Positions 47,268 through 56,498 of a stretch of 64,000 nt of DNA are shown one piece after another; positions within the stretch are counted from its first letter, which is position 1; every line of letters begins with the position of its first letter. This DNA comes from Rhizobium sp. CB3090 (lineage in GTDB: Bacteria; Pseudomonadota; Alphaproteobacteria; Rhizobiales; Rhizobiaceae). The notes under the pieces are model-generated. The model made no database searches. It was given only the letters and a program-made list of their open reading frames with translations, and was not told where the DNA came from. The stretch lies in assembly GCF_029714285.1 (NCBI RefSeq), contig NZ_CP121663.1:1674001-1738000 (forward strand), given 5' to 3'. The position numbers were made by a program, and so were the translations under genes.

Positions 47268-48452
47268 TCAAGCGGCCTTGTTCGCAGTGTATGAACGCCA
47301 GGCACTAACAGCCTTGTCGGCAGCCTCCGCCAGCGTTTCCGCAATAATGATGTTTTCGCCGGACTCGGCGAGAATGCGCCGCCCCTCCTCCTCGTTGGTG
47401 CCGGAAAGACGCACGACCAGCGGTACCGGCACGCCGACTTCGCGCAACGCCTTGATCACGCCCTCGGCCACCCAGTCGCAACGGTTGATGCCGGCGAAGA
47501 TATTGACGAGGATCGTTTCGACTTGTTTGTCACGGAGCACGGCGCGGAAGCTCTTTGCCACACGTTCCGGCGAGGCGCCGCCGCCGATGTCGAGAAAGTT
47601 CGCAGGCTCGCCGCCGGCGATCTTGATCATGTCCATAGTCGCCATGGCCAGGCCCGCGCCGTTGATAATGCAGCCGATATTGCCATCGAGGCCGACATAG
47701 GAAAGGCCGCGGTCGGACGCATAGGTTTCGCGCTGGTCCTCCTGGCTCTTGTCGCGCATCTCCGAAATATGCGGCCGGCGGAACAGTGCGTTCTCGTCGA
47801 AGCTCATCTTGGCGTCGAGCGCCACGAGCTCGCCGCGGCGCGTGACGACCAGCGGATTGATCTCGAGCATCGAGGCATCATAATCGACGAAGGCGCGGTA
47901 GCAGCCGAGCAGCGTCTGCGTGGCGCGGCCGATCAGGGCATTGTCGATGCCGAGCCCAAAGGCGATCTCACGGGCCTGGAAGTCCTGCATGCCGACGCCG
48001 GGATCGACGGTTGCGCGGATGATCGAGTCCGGTTCGGCCTCGGCGATCTCCTCGATCTCCATGCCGCCCGAGGAGGAGGCAACGATCATGATCCGCTCGG
48101 ATTTGCGGTCGAGAACGAAGCCGAGATAAATCTCGCGCTCGATATCCATCGCCTCTTCGACATAGAGGCGGCTGACCAGTTTCCCCTGGGGCCCGGTCTG
48201 GTGCGTTACAAGCGTCCGGCCCAGCATGGAATCGGCGGCGTCGACGATCTCGTGGTCGGACGAGCAGAGCTTGACACCGCCAGCCTTGCCGCGCGCACCG
48301 GAATGGATCTGCGCCTTGACGATCCACCGATCACCGCCGATCTCGCGGGCGCGATAGGCCGCCTGCTCGGGGCTGTAGGCGAGGCCGCCGCGCGGGATGT
48401 GGATCTGATAGCGGGAGAGAAGTTCCTTGGCTTGGTATTCATGAATGTCCAT
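47268..48452 (-). CDS. mtkA: malate-CoA ligase beta-type subunit
   Basis: 394 residues. ATP-grasp subunit of the succinyl-CoA synthetase family: [23 protein letters not shown] at the N terminus, the nucleotide-binding [17 protein letters not shown] segment, [31 protein letters not shown], then the C-terminal [13 protein letters not shown] and [17 protein letters not shown] motifs of the CoA-ligase domain. It is the ATP-using half of the malyl-CoA-forming enzyme of the serine cycle. It lies 12 bases downstream of mcl and 14 bases upstream of mtkB, so the operon order is sgaA-mcl-mtkA-mtkB. Confidence 0.9.
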   Translation of the reverse strand: MDIHEYQAKELLSRYQIHIPRGGLAYSPEQAAYRAREIGGDRWIVKAQIHSGARGKAGGVKLCSSDHEIVDAADSMLGRTLVTHQTGPQGKLVSRLYVEEAMDIEREIYLGFVLDRKSERIMIVASSSGGMEIEEIAEAEPDSIIRATVDPGVGMQDFQAREIAFGLGIDNALIGRATQTLLGCYRAFVDYDASMLEINPLVVTRRGELVALDAKMSFDENALFRRPHISEMRDKSQEDQRETYASDRGLSYVGLDGNIGCIINGAGLAMATMDMIKIAGGEPANFLDIGGGASPERVAKSFRAVLRDKQVETILVNIFAGINRCDWVAEGVIKALREVGVPVPLVVRLSGTNEEEGRRILAESGENIIIAETLAEAADKAVSAWRSYTANKAA

Positions 48453-48464
48453 GTCTTCCTCCTC

Positions 48465-49409
48465 TTATCTGGTTCCGGCCACAATGGCGTCATGGGTGGC
48501 AAGCACGTTGCGGGCCATGCGCTCTGAGGCAGCATCGATCATCTTGCCGTCGAGCGACGCCGCGCCCTTGCCCTGGCTCTCCGCGAGCTTCAGCGCCTCG
48601 ATGATGCGGCGGGCGCGCTCGACTTCCTTTTCAGGCGGAGAGAATATGTCGTTGGCGAGCGCGATCTGGCTGGGGTGGATCGCCCACTTGCCCTCGATGC
48701 CGAGTGCTGCAGCCCGGCGAGCGGCGGCCCTGTAACCGTCGGGGTCGGAGAAATCTCCGAACGGACCATCGATGGCGCGCAGGCCGTAAGCGCGGCAGGC
48801 CACCGTCATGCGCGACAGGCCGAAATGCCACTGATCGCCGGGATAGTCCGGATTGAGCCCGCCAATGTTGACGGTGCGGGCCTTGAGGCTCGCAGCATAA
48901 TCGGCAACGCCGAAATGCAGCGCTTCCAGCCGGCCGCCGAAGGAAGCGATAGCCTCGACATTGGCCATGCCGAGTGCCGTTTCGATCAGCGCCTCAAGGC
49001 CGACGTGTGTCTTGTAGCCCTTGGCGATCTCGATCTGGTTGATCATGGCTTCGACCATATAGAGGTCGGCGGGGACGCCGACCTTCGGAACGAGCAGCGT
49101 ATCGATCCGGTCGCCGGCTTGTTCCATCAGGTCAACGACGTCCCGGTACATATAATGGGTGTCCAGCCCGTTGATGCGCACCGAGATCGTCTTGCCGCGG
49201 CCGCGCCAGTCGATCTGGTTCAGCGCCTGAACGATGTTGGCGCGGGCACGCTCCTTGTCCGGCGGCGCCACGGCATCCTCGATATCGAGGAAGATATAAT
49301 CTGCGTCGGAATTGGCCGCCTTCTCGATCATATCAGGATTGGAACCCGGTACGGCAAGCTCGCTGCGTTGCAGACGAAGCCGGCGGAGATGGTTGATGGT
49401 GTGGCTCAT
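48465..49409 (-). CDS. mcl: L-malyl-CoA lyase (HpcH/HpaI/CitE family)
   Basis: 314 residues from MSHTINHLRRLRLQRSELAVPGSNP, with GGGAGAC upstream. CitE/Mcl features: an N-terminal RSELAVPGSN CoA region, YIFLDIEDAVAPPDKERAR with the Mg-binding acidic residues, LVPKVGVPADLYMVEAMI, a GLEALIETALGMANVEAIA motif with the catalytic Glu, and the C-terminal GKWAIHPSQIALANDIFSP. It splits malyl-CoA to acetyl-CoA and glyoxylate, or does the reverse. It is flanked by sgaA and mtkA, the natural context of the serine cycle. Confidence 0.92.
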   Translation of the reverse strand: MSHTINHLRRLRLQRSELAVPGSNPDMIEKAANSDADYIFLDIEDAVAPPDKERARANIVQALNQIDWRGRGKTISVRINGLDTHYMYRDVVDLMEQAGDRIDTLLVPKVGVPADLYMVEAMINQIEIAKGYKTHVGLEALIETALGMANVEAIASFGGRLEALHFGVADYAASLKARTVNIGGLNPDYPGDQWHFGLSRMTVACRAYGLRAIDGPFGDFSDPDGYRAAARRAAALGIEGKWAIHPSQIALANDIFSPPEKEVERARRIIEALKLAESQGKGAASLDGKMIDAASERMARNVLATHDAIVAGTR

Positions 49410-49432
49410 GATGGTCTCCCGGTCCTGTCTTC

Positions 49433-50623
49433 TCAGGCTGCCTTGGCGGCAGCGATTGCGGCGGCGGAACGGAACTGGTTGATCGCCGCCGCCACGCCTG
49501 AGCCGGCTTCGATCTTTACGCCGCAGTCCAGCAGCGTCAGTTCGGCGGCGCCGAGTGCGCCGAGCACCATCACTTCGTCGAGCGAGCCGAGATGGCCGAT
49601 GCGGAAAACCTTGCCGGCCACCTTGCTGAGGCCACTGCCGAGCGAGGTGTTGTAGGTGCGGTAAGCGTGTTTGATCACCTCGACGCCATCGATGCCGTCG
49701 GGCAGGCGGATCGCCGATACTGTGTCGGAATGCCATTTCGGCTCGGTCGCGCAGAGCTTGAGCCCCCAAGCGGAAACCGCAGCACGGACACCATTCGCAA
49801 GATGATGATGGCGCGCGAAGATGTTTTCCAGGCCTTCCTCGAAGATCAGATCCAGCGCGGCGCGCAAACCGTGCAGCAACTGCGTCGGCGGCGTGTAGGG
49901 GAAATAGCCGGTGTCGTTGGTCTTGATCATGTCCTCGAAGGAGAAATAACAGCGCATATGGCGTGCAGTCTTGGCAGCCTCCAGCGCCTTCTGGCTGACC
50001 GAGAGGAAGCCCAGGCCAGCGGGCAGCATGAAGCCCTTCTGCGATCCTGAAACGGCGCAATCGACGCCCCATTCGTCCTGGCGGAAATCGATCGAACCGA
50101 TCGAGGAGACGCCATCGACGAAAAGCAGCGCCGGGTGGCTGCAGGCATCGAGCGCCGCACGGACGGCTGCGACATCGGACGTCACACCGGTCGCCGTTTC
50201 GTTATGCGTTACGAACACGGCCTTGATCTTGTGCGCCTTGTCGGCGGCGAGACGTTCGGCATAAAGCTCGACCGGCGCGCCCGTACCCCATTCCATGTCG
50301 AAACAATCGACGTCGAAGCCGAAGCGCTCGGCCATGTCGACCCAGAGATGAGAGAACTGGCCGAAGCGGCTCATCAGCACCTTGTCGCCCGGTGAAAGCA
50401 CGTTCGTCATCGCCGCTTCCCAAGCCCCGGTGCCCGAAGACGGATAGATGAACACGCGGCCATTGTAGTTCTTGAACACCTTCTTCACATCGGCGAAGAG
50501 CGGCAGCGTCAATTCCGGATAGCGCGGCGCGCGCATATCTTCCATCGGCAGGTTCATTGCCTGGCGAACTTGTTCGGGAATATTGGTGGGGCCGGGAATG
50601 AAGAGATGATTGAAGCCTGCCAT
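49433..50623 (-). CDS. sgaA: serine-glyoxylate aminotransferase
   Basis: 396 residues from MAGFNHLFIPGPTNIPEQVRQAMNLP, with GGAGGA upstream. Class V PLP aminotransferase: PSSGTGAWEAAMTNVLSPGD, GVSSIGSIDFRQDEWGVD, and the Schiff-base Lys196 in AVSGSQKGFMLPAGLGFLSVS. It transfers the amino group of serine to glyoxylate, giving hydroxypyruvate and glycine. As first gene of the operon it links the glyoxylate formed by malyl-CoA lyase to glycine and serine metabolism. Hydroxypyruvate reductase, glycerate kinase and PEP carboxylase, the other serine-cycle steps, are not in this window. Confidence 0.93.
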   Translation of the reverse strand: MAGFNHLFIPGPTNIPEQVRQAMNLPMEDMRAPRYPELTLPLFADVKKVFKNYNGRVFIYPSSGTGAWEAAMTNVLSPGDKVLMSRFGQFSHLWVDMAERFGFDVDCFDMEWGTGAPVELYAERLAADKAHKIKAVFVTHNETATGVTSDVAAVRAALDACSHPALLFVDGVSSIGSIDFRQDEWGVDCAVSGSQKGFMLPAGLGFLSVSQKALEAAKTARHMRCYFSFEDMIKTNDTGYFPYTPPTQLLHGLRAALDLIFEEGLENIFARHHHLANGVRAAVSAWGLKLCATEPKWHSDTVSAIRLPDGIDGVEVIKHAYRTYNTSLGSGLSKVAGKVFRIGHLGSLDEVMVLGALGAAELTLLDCGVKIEAGSGVAAAINQFRSAAAIAAAKAA

Positions 50624-50804
50624 GGTTCCTCCGATGCATACTGGTCCGAGGTGAATGTTTCCTCGACGCCAAGACTGCCTTTTGGACGATCGCTCCACCA
50701 CACCCCTCCGGGCAGAAAATGATGCCGGATGGGCAGCGCATTTGCGGCCCGAGCGGGTGGCTGGTTCTTATGAATGGGCAGGCCGGGACTACCCGGCGGG
50801 TAGG

Positions 50805-51446
50805 TCAGCCAACCTTGCGGCGGCGTTCTCTGGCGTAAAGGGCAACGGCCATGGCCCGATTGCGCACCTCAAGCTTGTCATAGAGATTCTTGAGGTGGTA
50901 TTTCACCGTGTTTTCGGAAATTCCGGTGCGGCTTGCGATCTGGGTGTTGGACCAGCCATGCGACAGCATGCCCAGCAACTCCGTCTCGCGCGACGTGAGC
51001 TGCTGGAAGGGCGTGTTCGAGATTTTTGAGAGCATCGTATAGGGAATGCAGATCCGCCCCTTTATGACGGCGGTCAGGGTCGCAAAGAGGATTTCCGGGT
51101 CCTCGAACTGGTAGCAAAGACCATTGACGCCCAGCCGAACCGTCTCTTGAATCACGGCGGGATCGTTCTTGTCGGCAAAGAGGACAACGCGCGGATCGAA
51201 ACCGAGCTTGCCAATTTCCGTGAGCACATCGGGGGCGTCGGCATCTTCGAGTTGCCAACTGAGAAGCAGGCAATCCGCCTCGACCTCGGTAAGCTTCTGA
51301 AACAGCTCAGCCGAACTCTGTGCGGTATCGACGATCAAGAACCCCGGTTTATTTTCAAAAAGTCCGCGAAGCGCTGCAATGACGAGCGGATTGCGCTCAG
51401 CGACCAAAACGCGCCCGATAAGCTTAGGTGCATTTCCTGAAACCAT
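50805..51446 (-). CDS. CsgD-like LuxR regulator with degenerate receiver
   Basis: 213 residues from MVSGNAP, chosen for GGGAGAGG upstream. The N-terminal 120 residues have the receiver fold, but the phosphorylation residues are gone: the acidic pair reads AERN, the Asp position is Ser in LLLSWQLEDA, the Thr/Ser region reads LFADK, and the Lys site is Gln in CYQFED. The C-terminal LuxR domain is canonical: LTSRETELLGMLSHGWSNTQIASRTGISENTVKYHLKNLYDKLEVRNRAMA. E. coli CsgD has the same layout and also lacks a phosphorylatable Asp. It is divergent from a curlin cluster, so a CsgD-like role is inferred. It might also act on the serine-cycle operon behind it. Confidence 0.75.
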   Translation of the reverse strand: MVSGNAPKLIGRVLVAERNPLVIAALRGLFENKPGFLIVDTAQSSAELFQKLTEVEADCLLLSWQLEDADAPDVLTEIGKLGFDPRVVLFADKNDPAVIQETVRLGVNGLCYQFEDPEILFATLTAVIKGRICIPYTMLSKISNTPFQQLTSRETELLGMLSHGWSNTQIASRTGISENTVKYHLKNLYDKLEVRNRAMAVALYARERRRKVG

Positions 51447-51741
51447 GCGCCTCTCCCGTTGACGCAATAAAATTCCAGTATCCAAATACCACTAAAGTCC
51501 GCGTTCCTGACCGGCACCTTGCGACGGAACGTATCCAGATTACCACGCACCCGGGCATCGCATTGAGCCAGGCTGCATGATGCGGCGCCTTTGCGTCACC
51601 GGTTCAAATCTTCGACACTTGCTGAGTTCTCAGGCGAGCATGAATGAACCGCAACTGAATGCTGTCTTCAGCATCGGTTCCAACGGCAGCTTCTAAAAGG
51701 AAGGCGTTCAACCGGTCCCGTCTGCCAAAGGAGACGCAGTC

Positions 51742-52179
51742 ATGATCCGCAATTCTTTCATCGCAACCGCACTCGTCGCTCTCATCGGCGTTGCCACCGC
51801 CGTCCCCGCGCTGGCGAACGACGTGAACATCGAACAATATGGCTGGTCCAACTCTGCCGGCGGTGCCCAACAAGGCTTCAGAAACCGGATCCGGGTGTAC
51901 CAGAATGGCGGTTACAACAGGATGGTGGGCCAGCAATATGGTCGCCACAACCTTTCCGCCGTCGGCCAGGAAGGCAACGGCAACTACGGCGCCACCTATC
52001 AGAATGGCGACCGCAATGTTGCCGGCGTAGGCCAGTTCGGTTCCAACCACACCACCATCCTCACACAGGACGGCAACGGCAACATCGCCGCCGGCGTTCA
52101 GGTGGGACACGGCTGCAACGCCAATGTCAGCCAGGGCGGTAGCGGCAACGTCGCTGCCTTCGTTCAGGCCTGCCCGTAA
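51742..52179 (+). CDS. curlin-repeat protein (CsgA-like)
   Basis: 145 residues. A signal peptide (MIRNSFIATALVALIGVATAVPALA, residues 1-25) is followed by imperfect curlin repeats in which Q-x-G-x2-N units recur about every 22 residues: NGGYNRMVGQQYGRHNLSAVGQEGNGNYGATYQNGDRNVAGVGQFG, TQDGNGNIAAGVQVG, and VSQGGSGNVAAFVQ. The spacing is typical of amyloid curli subunits, though the count of repeats is low and one contains a Cys (HGCNANV). It is the first gene of the curli cluster, with a CsgD-like regulator across a 295-base gap. Confidence 0.8.
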   Translation: MIRNSFIATALVALIGVATAVPALANDVNIEQYGWSNSAGGAQQGFRNRIRVYQNGGYNRMVGQQYGRHNLSAVGQEGNGNYGATYQNGDRNVAGVGQFGSNHTTILTQDGNGNIAAGVQVGHGCNANVSQGGSGNVAAFVQACP

Positions 52180-52249
52180 TCGACAACCATCGGCGACGCG
52201 GCCAAAAAGATACCGCAGTCGCGGCGAGGGAACGTCAAGGAGACGAACC

Positions 52250-52651
52250 ATGCCACATGTCATCAATCATCCGCGCCGTCTTATGACGGCGCTCACTCTG
52301 GTCCTCCTCCCCGCCGGCGCGCTGGCGGCCATGGTCGCGACCGACCAATCCGAAGGGGGCCTGCGCTGCGAGATTCGCGCCACGCCGGAGGCGGGCATGG
52401 TCACTTTGGAGGCCCTTGCCCACACTGATAAGCATATCAGCGGCAACTACACTTTCCATGTCGAGAGTGCCGGAGGTGCGGGCGGCTCCAATATCGATCA
52501 GAGTGGTGCCTTCGATGCCACTCCAGGACGCACCGCCACACTCGGTTCCGTCTCGCTCCGCTCCAAAGCTGGCGCCTACGACGCCACGCTTGATATCACC
52601 GCCGGCGACAACACCATCCGGTGCGCGCGGCGGATCGGCGATGCGAACTGA
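52250..52651 (+). CDS. csgH: CsgH/CsgC-like periplasmic curli inhibitor
   Basis: 133 residues from MPHVINHPRR, chosen for AAGGAGAC upstream. A signal segment (about 11-27, LMTALTLVLLPAGALA) precedes a compact beta-sandwich with one cysteine near each end (GGLRCEIRATPEAGMVTLEALAHTDKHISGNYTFHVESAGGAGGSNIDQSGAFDATPG and TIRCARRIG). Length, the CEIRATP opening and the SGNYTFHV strand match alphaproteobacterial CsgH, which blocks premature amyloid assembly of CsgA in the periplasm. It lies 70 bases after the first curlin gene and is followed by a strong terminator. Confidence 0.7.
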   Translation: MPHVINHPRRLMTALTLVLLPAGALAAMVATDQSEGGLRCEIRATPEAGMVTLEALAHTDKHISGNYTFHVESAGGAGGSNIDQSGAFDATPGRTATLGSVSLRSKAGAYDATLDITAGDNTIRCARRIGDAN

Positions 52652-52670
52652 CCATACCCGCTAATTGAAC

Positions 52671-52701
52671 ACAAAGGGCGCCGGTTTCCGGCGCCCTTTG
52701 T
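52671..52701 (+). terminator. strong terminator after csgH
   Basis: A perfect 14-bp stem, ACAAAGGGCGCCGG with CCGGCGCCCTTTGT, closes on a TTT loop 20 bases after the stop. Its AC/GT ends would pair further, and the site separates csgH from the next curlin gene. Confidence 0.85.
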
Positions 52702-52820
52702 GGTGTAAGCCCTTGCCGACACGACTGAATGATAACTGAACAGCGAATTCCGATTGGGTTCAGCCACAAAATGCGAGGGTTGGCCATTGGCTTGAGGATA
52801 GCCAGAAAATGGAGACCAGG

Positions 52821-53234
52821 ATGACCCGCAGAATGTTCAAGATCATTACCGCCGCTCTTCTTGCCGGCAGCATCGGCCAGGCGGCTATGTCGGTACCGGC
52901 CTACGCAGGCGGCCGGGTCTCGGTAAGCTTCGCTCCGGCCAATGCCGAAGATGCTGGTATCTTTGCGACCGGTCTCCGTTTTTACTCGCTATATCGCGGC
53001 CTGCGCGATGGCGATATCCGGCAGTCCGGCCACGGCAATGTTGCCGGCTTGGCTCAGAACGGCCGCGGCAATCTCGGCATTATCCAGCAGCGGGGCAACG
53101 GTCACTCAGCCACGTTGCGGCAGAACGGCGACGACAATACCTACGGCGTTTTCCAATATGGGAAAGCGACCCGCACCGATGTAGTGCAGGACGGTGATGG
53201 AATGAGCGGCGCTACCTTCAGCTATGGTTGGTAG
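52821..53234 (+). CDS. curlin-repeat protein (CsgB-like)
   Basis: 137 residues from MTRRMFKIITAALLAGS, with GGAGACC upstream. A signal peptide (residues 1-29, ending AYA) is followed by a linker and then curlin units: DIRQSGHGNVAGLAQNGRGNLGIIQQRGNGHSATLRQNGDDNTYGVFQYGKATRTDVVQDGDG. The non-repeat stretch (about 30-65) and the charged final units resemble the nucleator CsgB. It lies downstream of the csgH terminator, so it has its own promoter. CsgE, CsgF and the pore CsgG are not in the window. Confidence 0.72.
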   Translation: MTRRMFKIITAALLAGSIGQAAMSVPAYAGGRVSVSFAPANAEDAGIFATGLRFYSLYRGLRDGDIRQSGHGNVAGLAQNGRGNLGIIQQRGNGHSATLRQNGDDNTYGVFQYGKATRTDVVQDGDGMSGATFSYGW

Positions 53235-53274
53235 GGACAGAGACGCTCTTGTGGCGCGAGCCAAGCCTACAAAT

Positions 53275-53754
53275 TCAGCGTACCTGGTCCGGCTCATCGG
53301 CGACGCCGACATGATGTCGGTAGACCATCCCCCAGCCTTTCCAGCCGGTGAACAGAAGGATCAGGACAACGATCAGCGACAGGACGAGGCCAACCGGCAC
53401 CACCGCTGCCTCTGCGTTGGTATATCGCGAGTACCAGTTGTAAAGCTCGATCACGACGGCGAGGACGTTGCCGCCTGCGTGAAGCCATACATCCCGGAGG
53501 TTGCGGATCTGGGCCTCACCCAGAACGTCGGTGAGGCCGGCAAGAGCAGCCAACGCGGCCATCACCAGGCCGGCCCCGAGCAGCCAGAGCGTGGCGGTAA
53601 ACCAGGCTGTGTTGCCGGTTCGCCAGAAGACGAGGTCGCAGACGAAGGTCGCGACGAAGAACGCGATCGGGAACGGTATCAGCATTGCATGGACAGGATG
53701 ACCGGCAATGCTTGCCGTGCTGTGAGGATTGTGGGTGATCATATCCTGGGCCAT
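53275..53754 (-). CDS. DUF2231 membrane protein
   Basis: 159 residues from MAQDMITHN, with GGGAGGC upstream. Four membrane helices with the DUF2231 signature GHPVHAMLIPFPIAFFVATFVCDLVFW at the N-terminus. Related proteins occur beside cytochromes and oxidases, but the function is unknown. It is convergent with the CsgB-like gene, which ends 40 bases away. Confidence 0.75.
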   Translation of the reverse strand: MAQDMITHNPHSTASIAGHPVHAMLIPFPIAFFVATFVCDLVFWRTGNTAWFTATLWLLGAGLVMAALAALAGLTDVLGEAQIRNLRDVWLHAGGNVLAVVIELYNWYSRYTNAEAAVVPVGLVLSLIVVLILLFTGWKGWGMVYRHHVGVADEPDQVR

Positions 53755-53996
53755 CGTAATGCCTCCCGGAAACGTGGCGAGTGCCGCCATCAGACCACAT
53801 CACAACGTTGACAGCCTTGGCGGCTAAAAGCTGTTACAGAAAAACTCCGGTTGCACGGGAATGTTCCACGACTCGGCCGGTACGCGGGCGCGGCGATGGG
53901 ATCCGACAACTGAACGCACGTTCGGTCAGTTTCTGCAGATTGCGGCAGAGGATGAGAATCCAGCGGGATCGATGGAGCGCAGGTCCTTGCGGCTCC

Positions 53997-55502
53997 TTAT
54001 TCCAATGTTAGCCAACGCAGACGCCTGCTTGTTTGGATCATGACCATCAGGACAGCGGCATAGGCCAAAGCGCCTGCGCCGATCTGGAGGAGAAGAACGA
54101 TCCGCCAGGACCAATCCTCGAAGAGGTATTGCCGAGCCAGTTCCACGGTTGCGACCATCATCATGCTCGGCGGCACGATCAACAGGATGATCCCCCGCGC
54201 AATCTCCAGCCAATTCACACTCGCGAACTTCGATTGCAATCCAATGCAGGTCGCTAGCGCGAACGCCGCGGTGAAGCATTGCGCGATTGCTAATTCCCAC
54301 AGTCCGAACCGGGCGATCGCGACGATTACCACAAGCGAGACGGCGACGTTCAACACCGTGACGGGGAGCCGATACCGGATGTGACCAACGACAGATAGCG
54401 ACGCTTCGTTGATGTAACCCGGCGAAAGCAGCAACTGCCGCAGACAAAGGAAGGGAATTATGGAGGCTGCAGGTATCCATACCTCGCCAAGCACCAGCCG
54501 CACGACAGCTTCGGATACCTGCGCCAATCCAAGGTACATAGGCGCGGCGATGGCGAAGAGAACGAGGAGAAACCGGACGCCGGCGTGACCGACCGATCGA
54601 GCCGGTGCAGGCTGCAGATGCGCACGCCGGAAAACCACCCAGCTCAACGACCGTGCCGGCTCGCCCAGCAGCTCCGAAACAACGGCGACAATACGCTCCG
54701 CAGCACGATAGAAACCGGCGTCCGCTATTCCGAGAAAGCTTCCGACGACGAGTGTGCCCGAATACGAGCCCAGAAACACGACCAGGCGATTGCCGACGAT
54801 CTGGCGCGAAAACGCCATGACCTCGACGAGAACGGGCTTCGTCACATGCAAGTGCGGCAGCCGCCTCGTGGCGTGCACCGATCCTATAAGGAGAACGAGT
54901 TGGCAAACTATTTTGGCCGCTGCCAGCGCCGACGCGTGCGCATGGAGGTGGAGCAACACCATTGCCGCAATCAGGCCCGATGTCTCTCCCACGATCCTGA
55001 CGATTGCACGTTGGCGCAGGCGGCCGGAAACGACGAGCGTCCCATCGAAAGCCGCAGTCAGCGCCGCGGGCAACATCCAGCAACTGAACAGAGCAAGAAG
55101 CGCACTCTGCTTTTCGTCGCCCGTGAGAGCGTAGAAGACTGCTGTGGCAATCACGCCGACGGCGGTGAATAAACAGCCGCTAAAAAGCGAGATGGTGGTG
55201 ACTTGGTCAAAGCAATCGTCCTCATCGCTCGCTTTCATCATGAATTCCGCCCACCCGCCTTCCGCCACCACAACGAGCAGCATGGCAATGGCGGAAACGA
55301 ATGCGAAGAGCCCGAACTCCGCCGGGCTCAGCAAGCGCGCCGCGACGAAGAACATCGCAACCTGAGAAAGCTGCGAAACGATCTTCGCCGTGACGATCCA
55401 AACCCCGCCGGATACGATCGCCGGCTTGGCCTCGCCAACTCCGACCGACTGCGGTTGATCCAGATATTCTTGAGATTTGGCACCCTCGACAGGTGAAAAC
55501 AT
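53997..55502 (-). CDS. polysaccharide flippase (Wzx/ExoT-like, MOP superfamily)
   Basis: 501 residues from MFSPVEGAKS, with GGGAG upstream. Twelve to fourteen hydrophobic helices in the pattern of lipid-linked oligosaccharide flippases: GGVWIVTAKIVSQLSQVAMFFVAARLLSPAEFGLFAFVSAIAMLL at the N-terminus, FLGIADAGFYRAAERI in the middle, then paired C-terminal helices. It should move exopolysaccharide or O-antigen repeat units across the inner membrane. A CheR-like methyltransferase gene lies 84 bases upstream on the same strand, so the two may share a promoter and a polysaccharide pathway. No glycosyltransferase is nearby. Confidence 0.85.
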   Translation of the reverse strand: MFSPVEGAKSQEYLDQPQSVGVGEAKPAIVSGGVWIVTAKIVSQLSQVAMFFVAARLLSPAEFGLFAFVSAIAMLLVVVAEGGWAEFMMKASDEDDCFDQVTTISLFSGCLFTAVGVIATAVFYALTGDEKQSALLALFSCWMLPAALTAAFDGTLVVSGRLRQRAIVRIVGETSGLIAAMVLLHLHAHASALAAAKIVCQLVLLIGSVHATRRLPHLHVTKPVLVEVMAFSRQIVGNRLVVFLGSYSGTLVVGSFLGIADAGFYRAAERIVAVVSELLGEPARSLSWVVFRRAHLQPAPARSVGHAGVRFLLVLFAIAAPMYLGLAQVSEAVVRLVLGEVWIPAASIIPFLCLRQLLLSPGYINEASLSVVGHIRYRLPVTVLNVAVSLVVIVAIARFGLWELAIAQCFTAAFALATCIGLQSKFASVNWLEIARGIILLIVPPSMMMVATVELARQYLFEDWSWRIVLLLQIGAGALAYAAVLMVMIQTSRRLRWLTLE

Positions 55503-55586
55503 CGTCAACTCCCATACTGGCAGATCACCGCCCACTGACTGCCTGACGGGCAGCCTTCGACGGCTTGAATGCGAATTCAGGGCTTA

Positions 55587-56498
55587 TCAATCTCCAAAAT
55601 GAAAGATGACGGAATATCGCCAAGCACAGTCGGGCGCGCTGCTATCCAGAGGCTCCCGCGCCCAGCGAAGCCACGGCCAGCCACTCTTCGACTCCTCCGA
55701 CACCCATATCTCATGCTGCCGGGTCAAGACGGGCCGGAAGCCGGATGCCTTCAATACCTTGGTCTTGACGTCGAGATCGATTCCGTCGACGACCAGATAT
55801 CCGCCCGGTGCGACCAGCCTTGTCATGTTGCGGAGGCACCGTTCGGCCATGAGGTCGTCCATAGGTCCCATGAAATTGTTCGCCAGCAGGAAATGCTGCC
55901 GTCCGACGAGGTCCAGCAACCCGCCGTCGGTCGCATCAGCCGTGAGCCAGGTGATGCCCTGTCTGAGCCACTCCTTCACCCGTAGCGAGCCATCCGGAAG
56001 GGGCTCCAGGATTTCAACGAGCGCCGGCACATCGGCGCTTGCGACTTCCGGCCTGCCCGCAGCGTACAGGCTTCCTTCAGCGGCCGGAACATCCGGATAG
56101 TAGACGCCCCGCCTCGCTACCTCCACGACCGTGTCGGATATGTCTGCGCCGTGCGCTGTCAGGTGCAAATCGCTCCGAGCTCTCTTGATCGCAAAGAGAA
56201 CCGAGTACAGTTCGGCTCCCGTGCTGCAGCCGATCGACGCGACTTTGACATCGCCGTTGCGGGGATATCCGGACGCAAGCGCTCCGATCACCGACAGCAG
56301 CGGCGGGTTGCGCATGAAATGGGTGTAGTGGGATTGAACCCGTACGGTGTTCCTGGTGAACCTGCGATAGATGTATCGTCCGGTGCGGAACATGAACGGC
56401 GTTCGCCGTATGGGACTGGGGATCGCCTCCCAGAATGCGCGACAGAGGCGGCGGGGAGCCTGACGGAGGGTGCTGAAATCAGCCATAGTGGTCGACAT
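55587..56498 (-). CDS. CheR-like SAM-dependent methyltransferase
   Basis: 303 residues from MSTTMADF, with GGAG upstream. The Rossmann SAM motif is VKVASIGCSTGAELYSVLFAI, close to the CheR form (GCSTGEEPYS), followed by HGADISDTVVEVARRGVYY and LLANNFMGPMDDLMAERCLRNMTRLVAPGGYLVVDG. The chemotaxis N-terminal domain is replaced by a short basic segment, so a chemoreceptor substrate is unlikely. It may methylate a sugar or lipid of the nearby polysaccharide pathway; that is inference from its place before a flippase gene. Confidence 0.78.
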   Translation of the reverse strand: MSTTMADFSTLRQAPRRLCRAFWEAIPSPIRRTPFMFRTGRYIYRRFTRNTVRVQSHYTHFMRNPPLLSVIGALASGYPRNGDVKVASIGCSTGAELYSVLFAIKRARSDLHLTAHGADISDTVVEVARRGVYYPDVPAAEGSLYAAGRPEVASADVPALVEILEPLPDGSLRVKEWLRQGITWLTADATDGGLLDLVGRQHFLLANNFMGPMDDLMAERCLRNMTRLVAPGGYLVVDGIDLDVKTKVLKASGFRPVLTRQHEIWVSEESKSGWPWLRWAREPLDSSAPDCAWRYSVIFHFGD

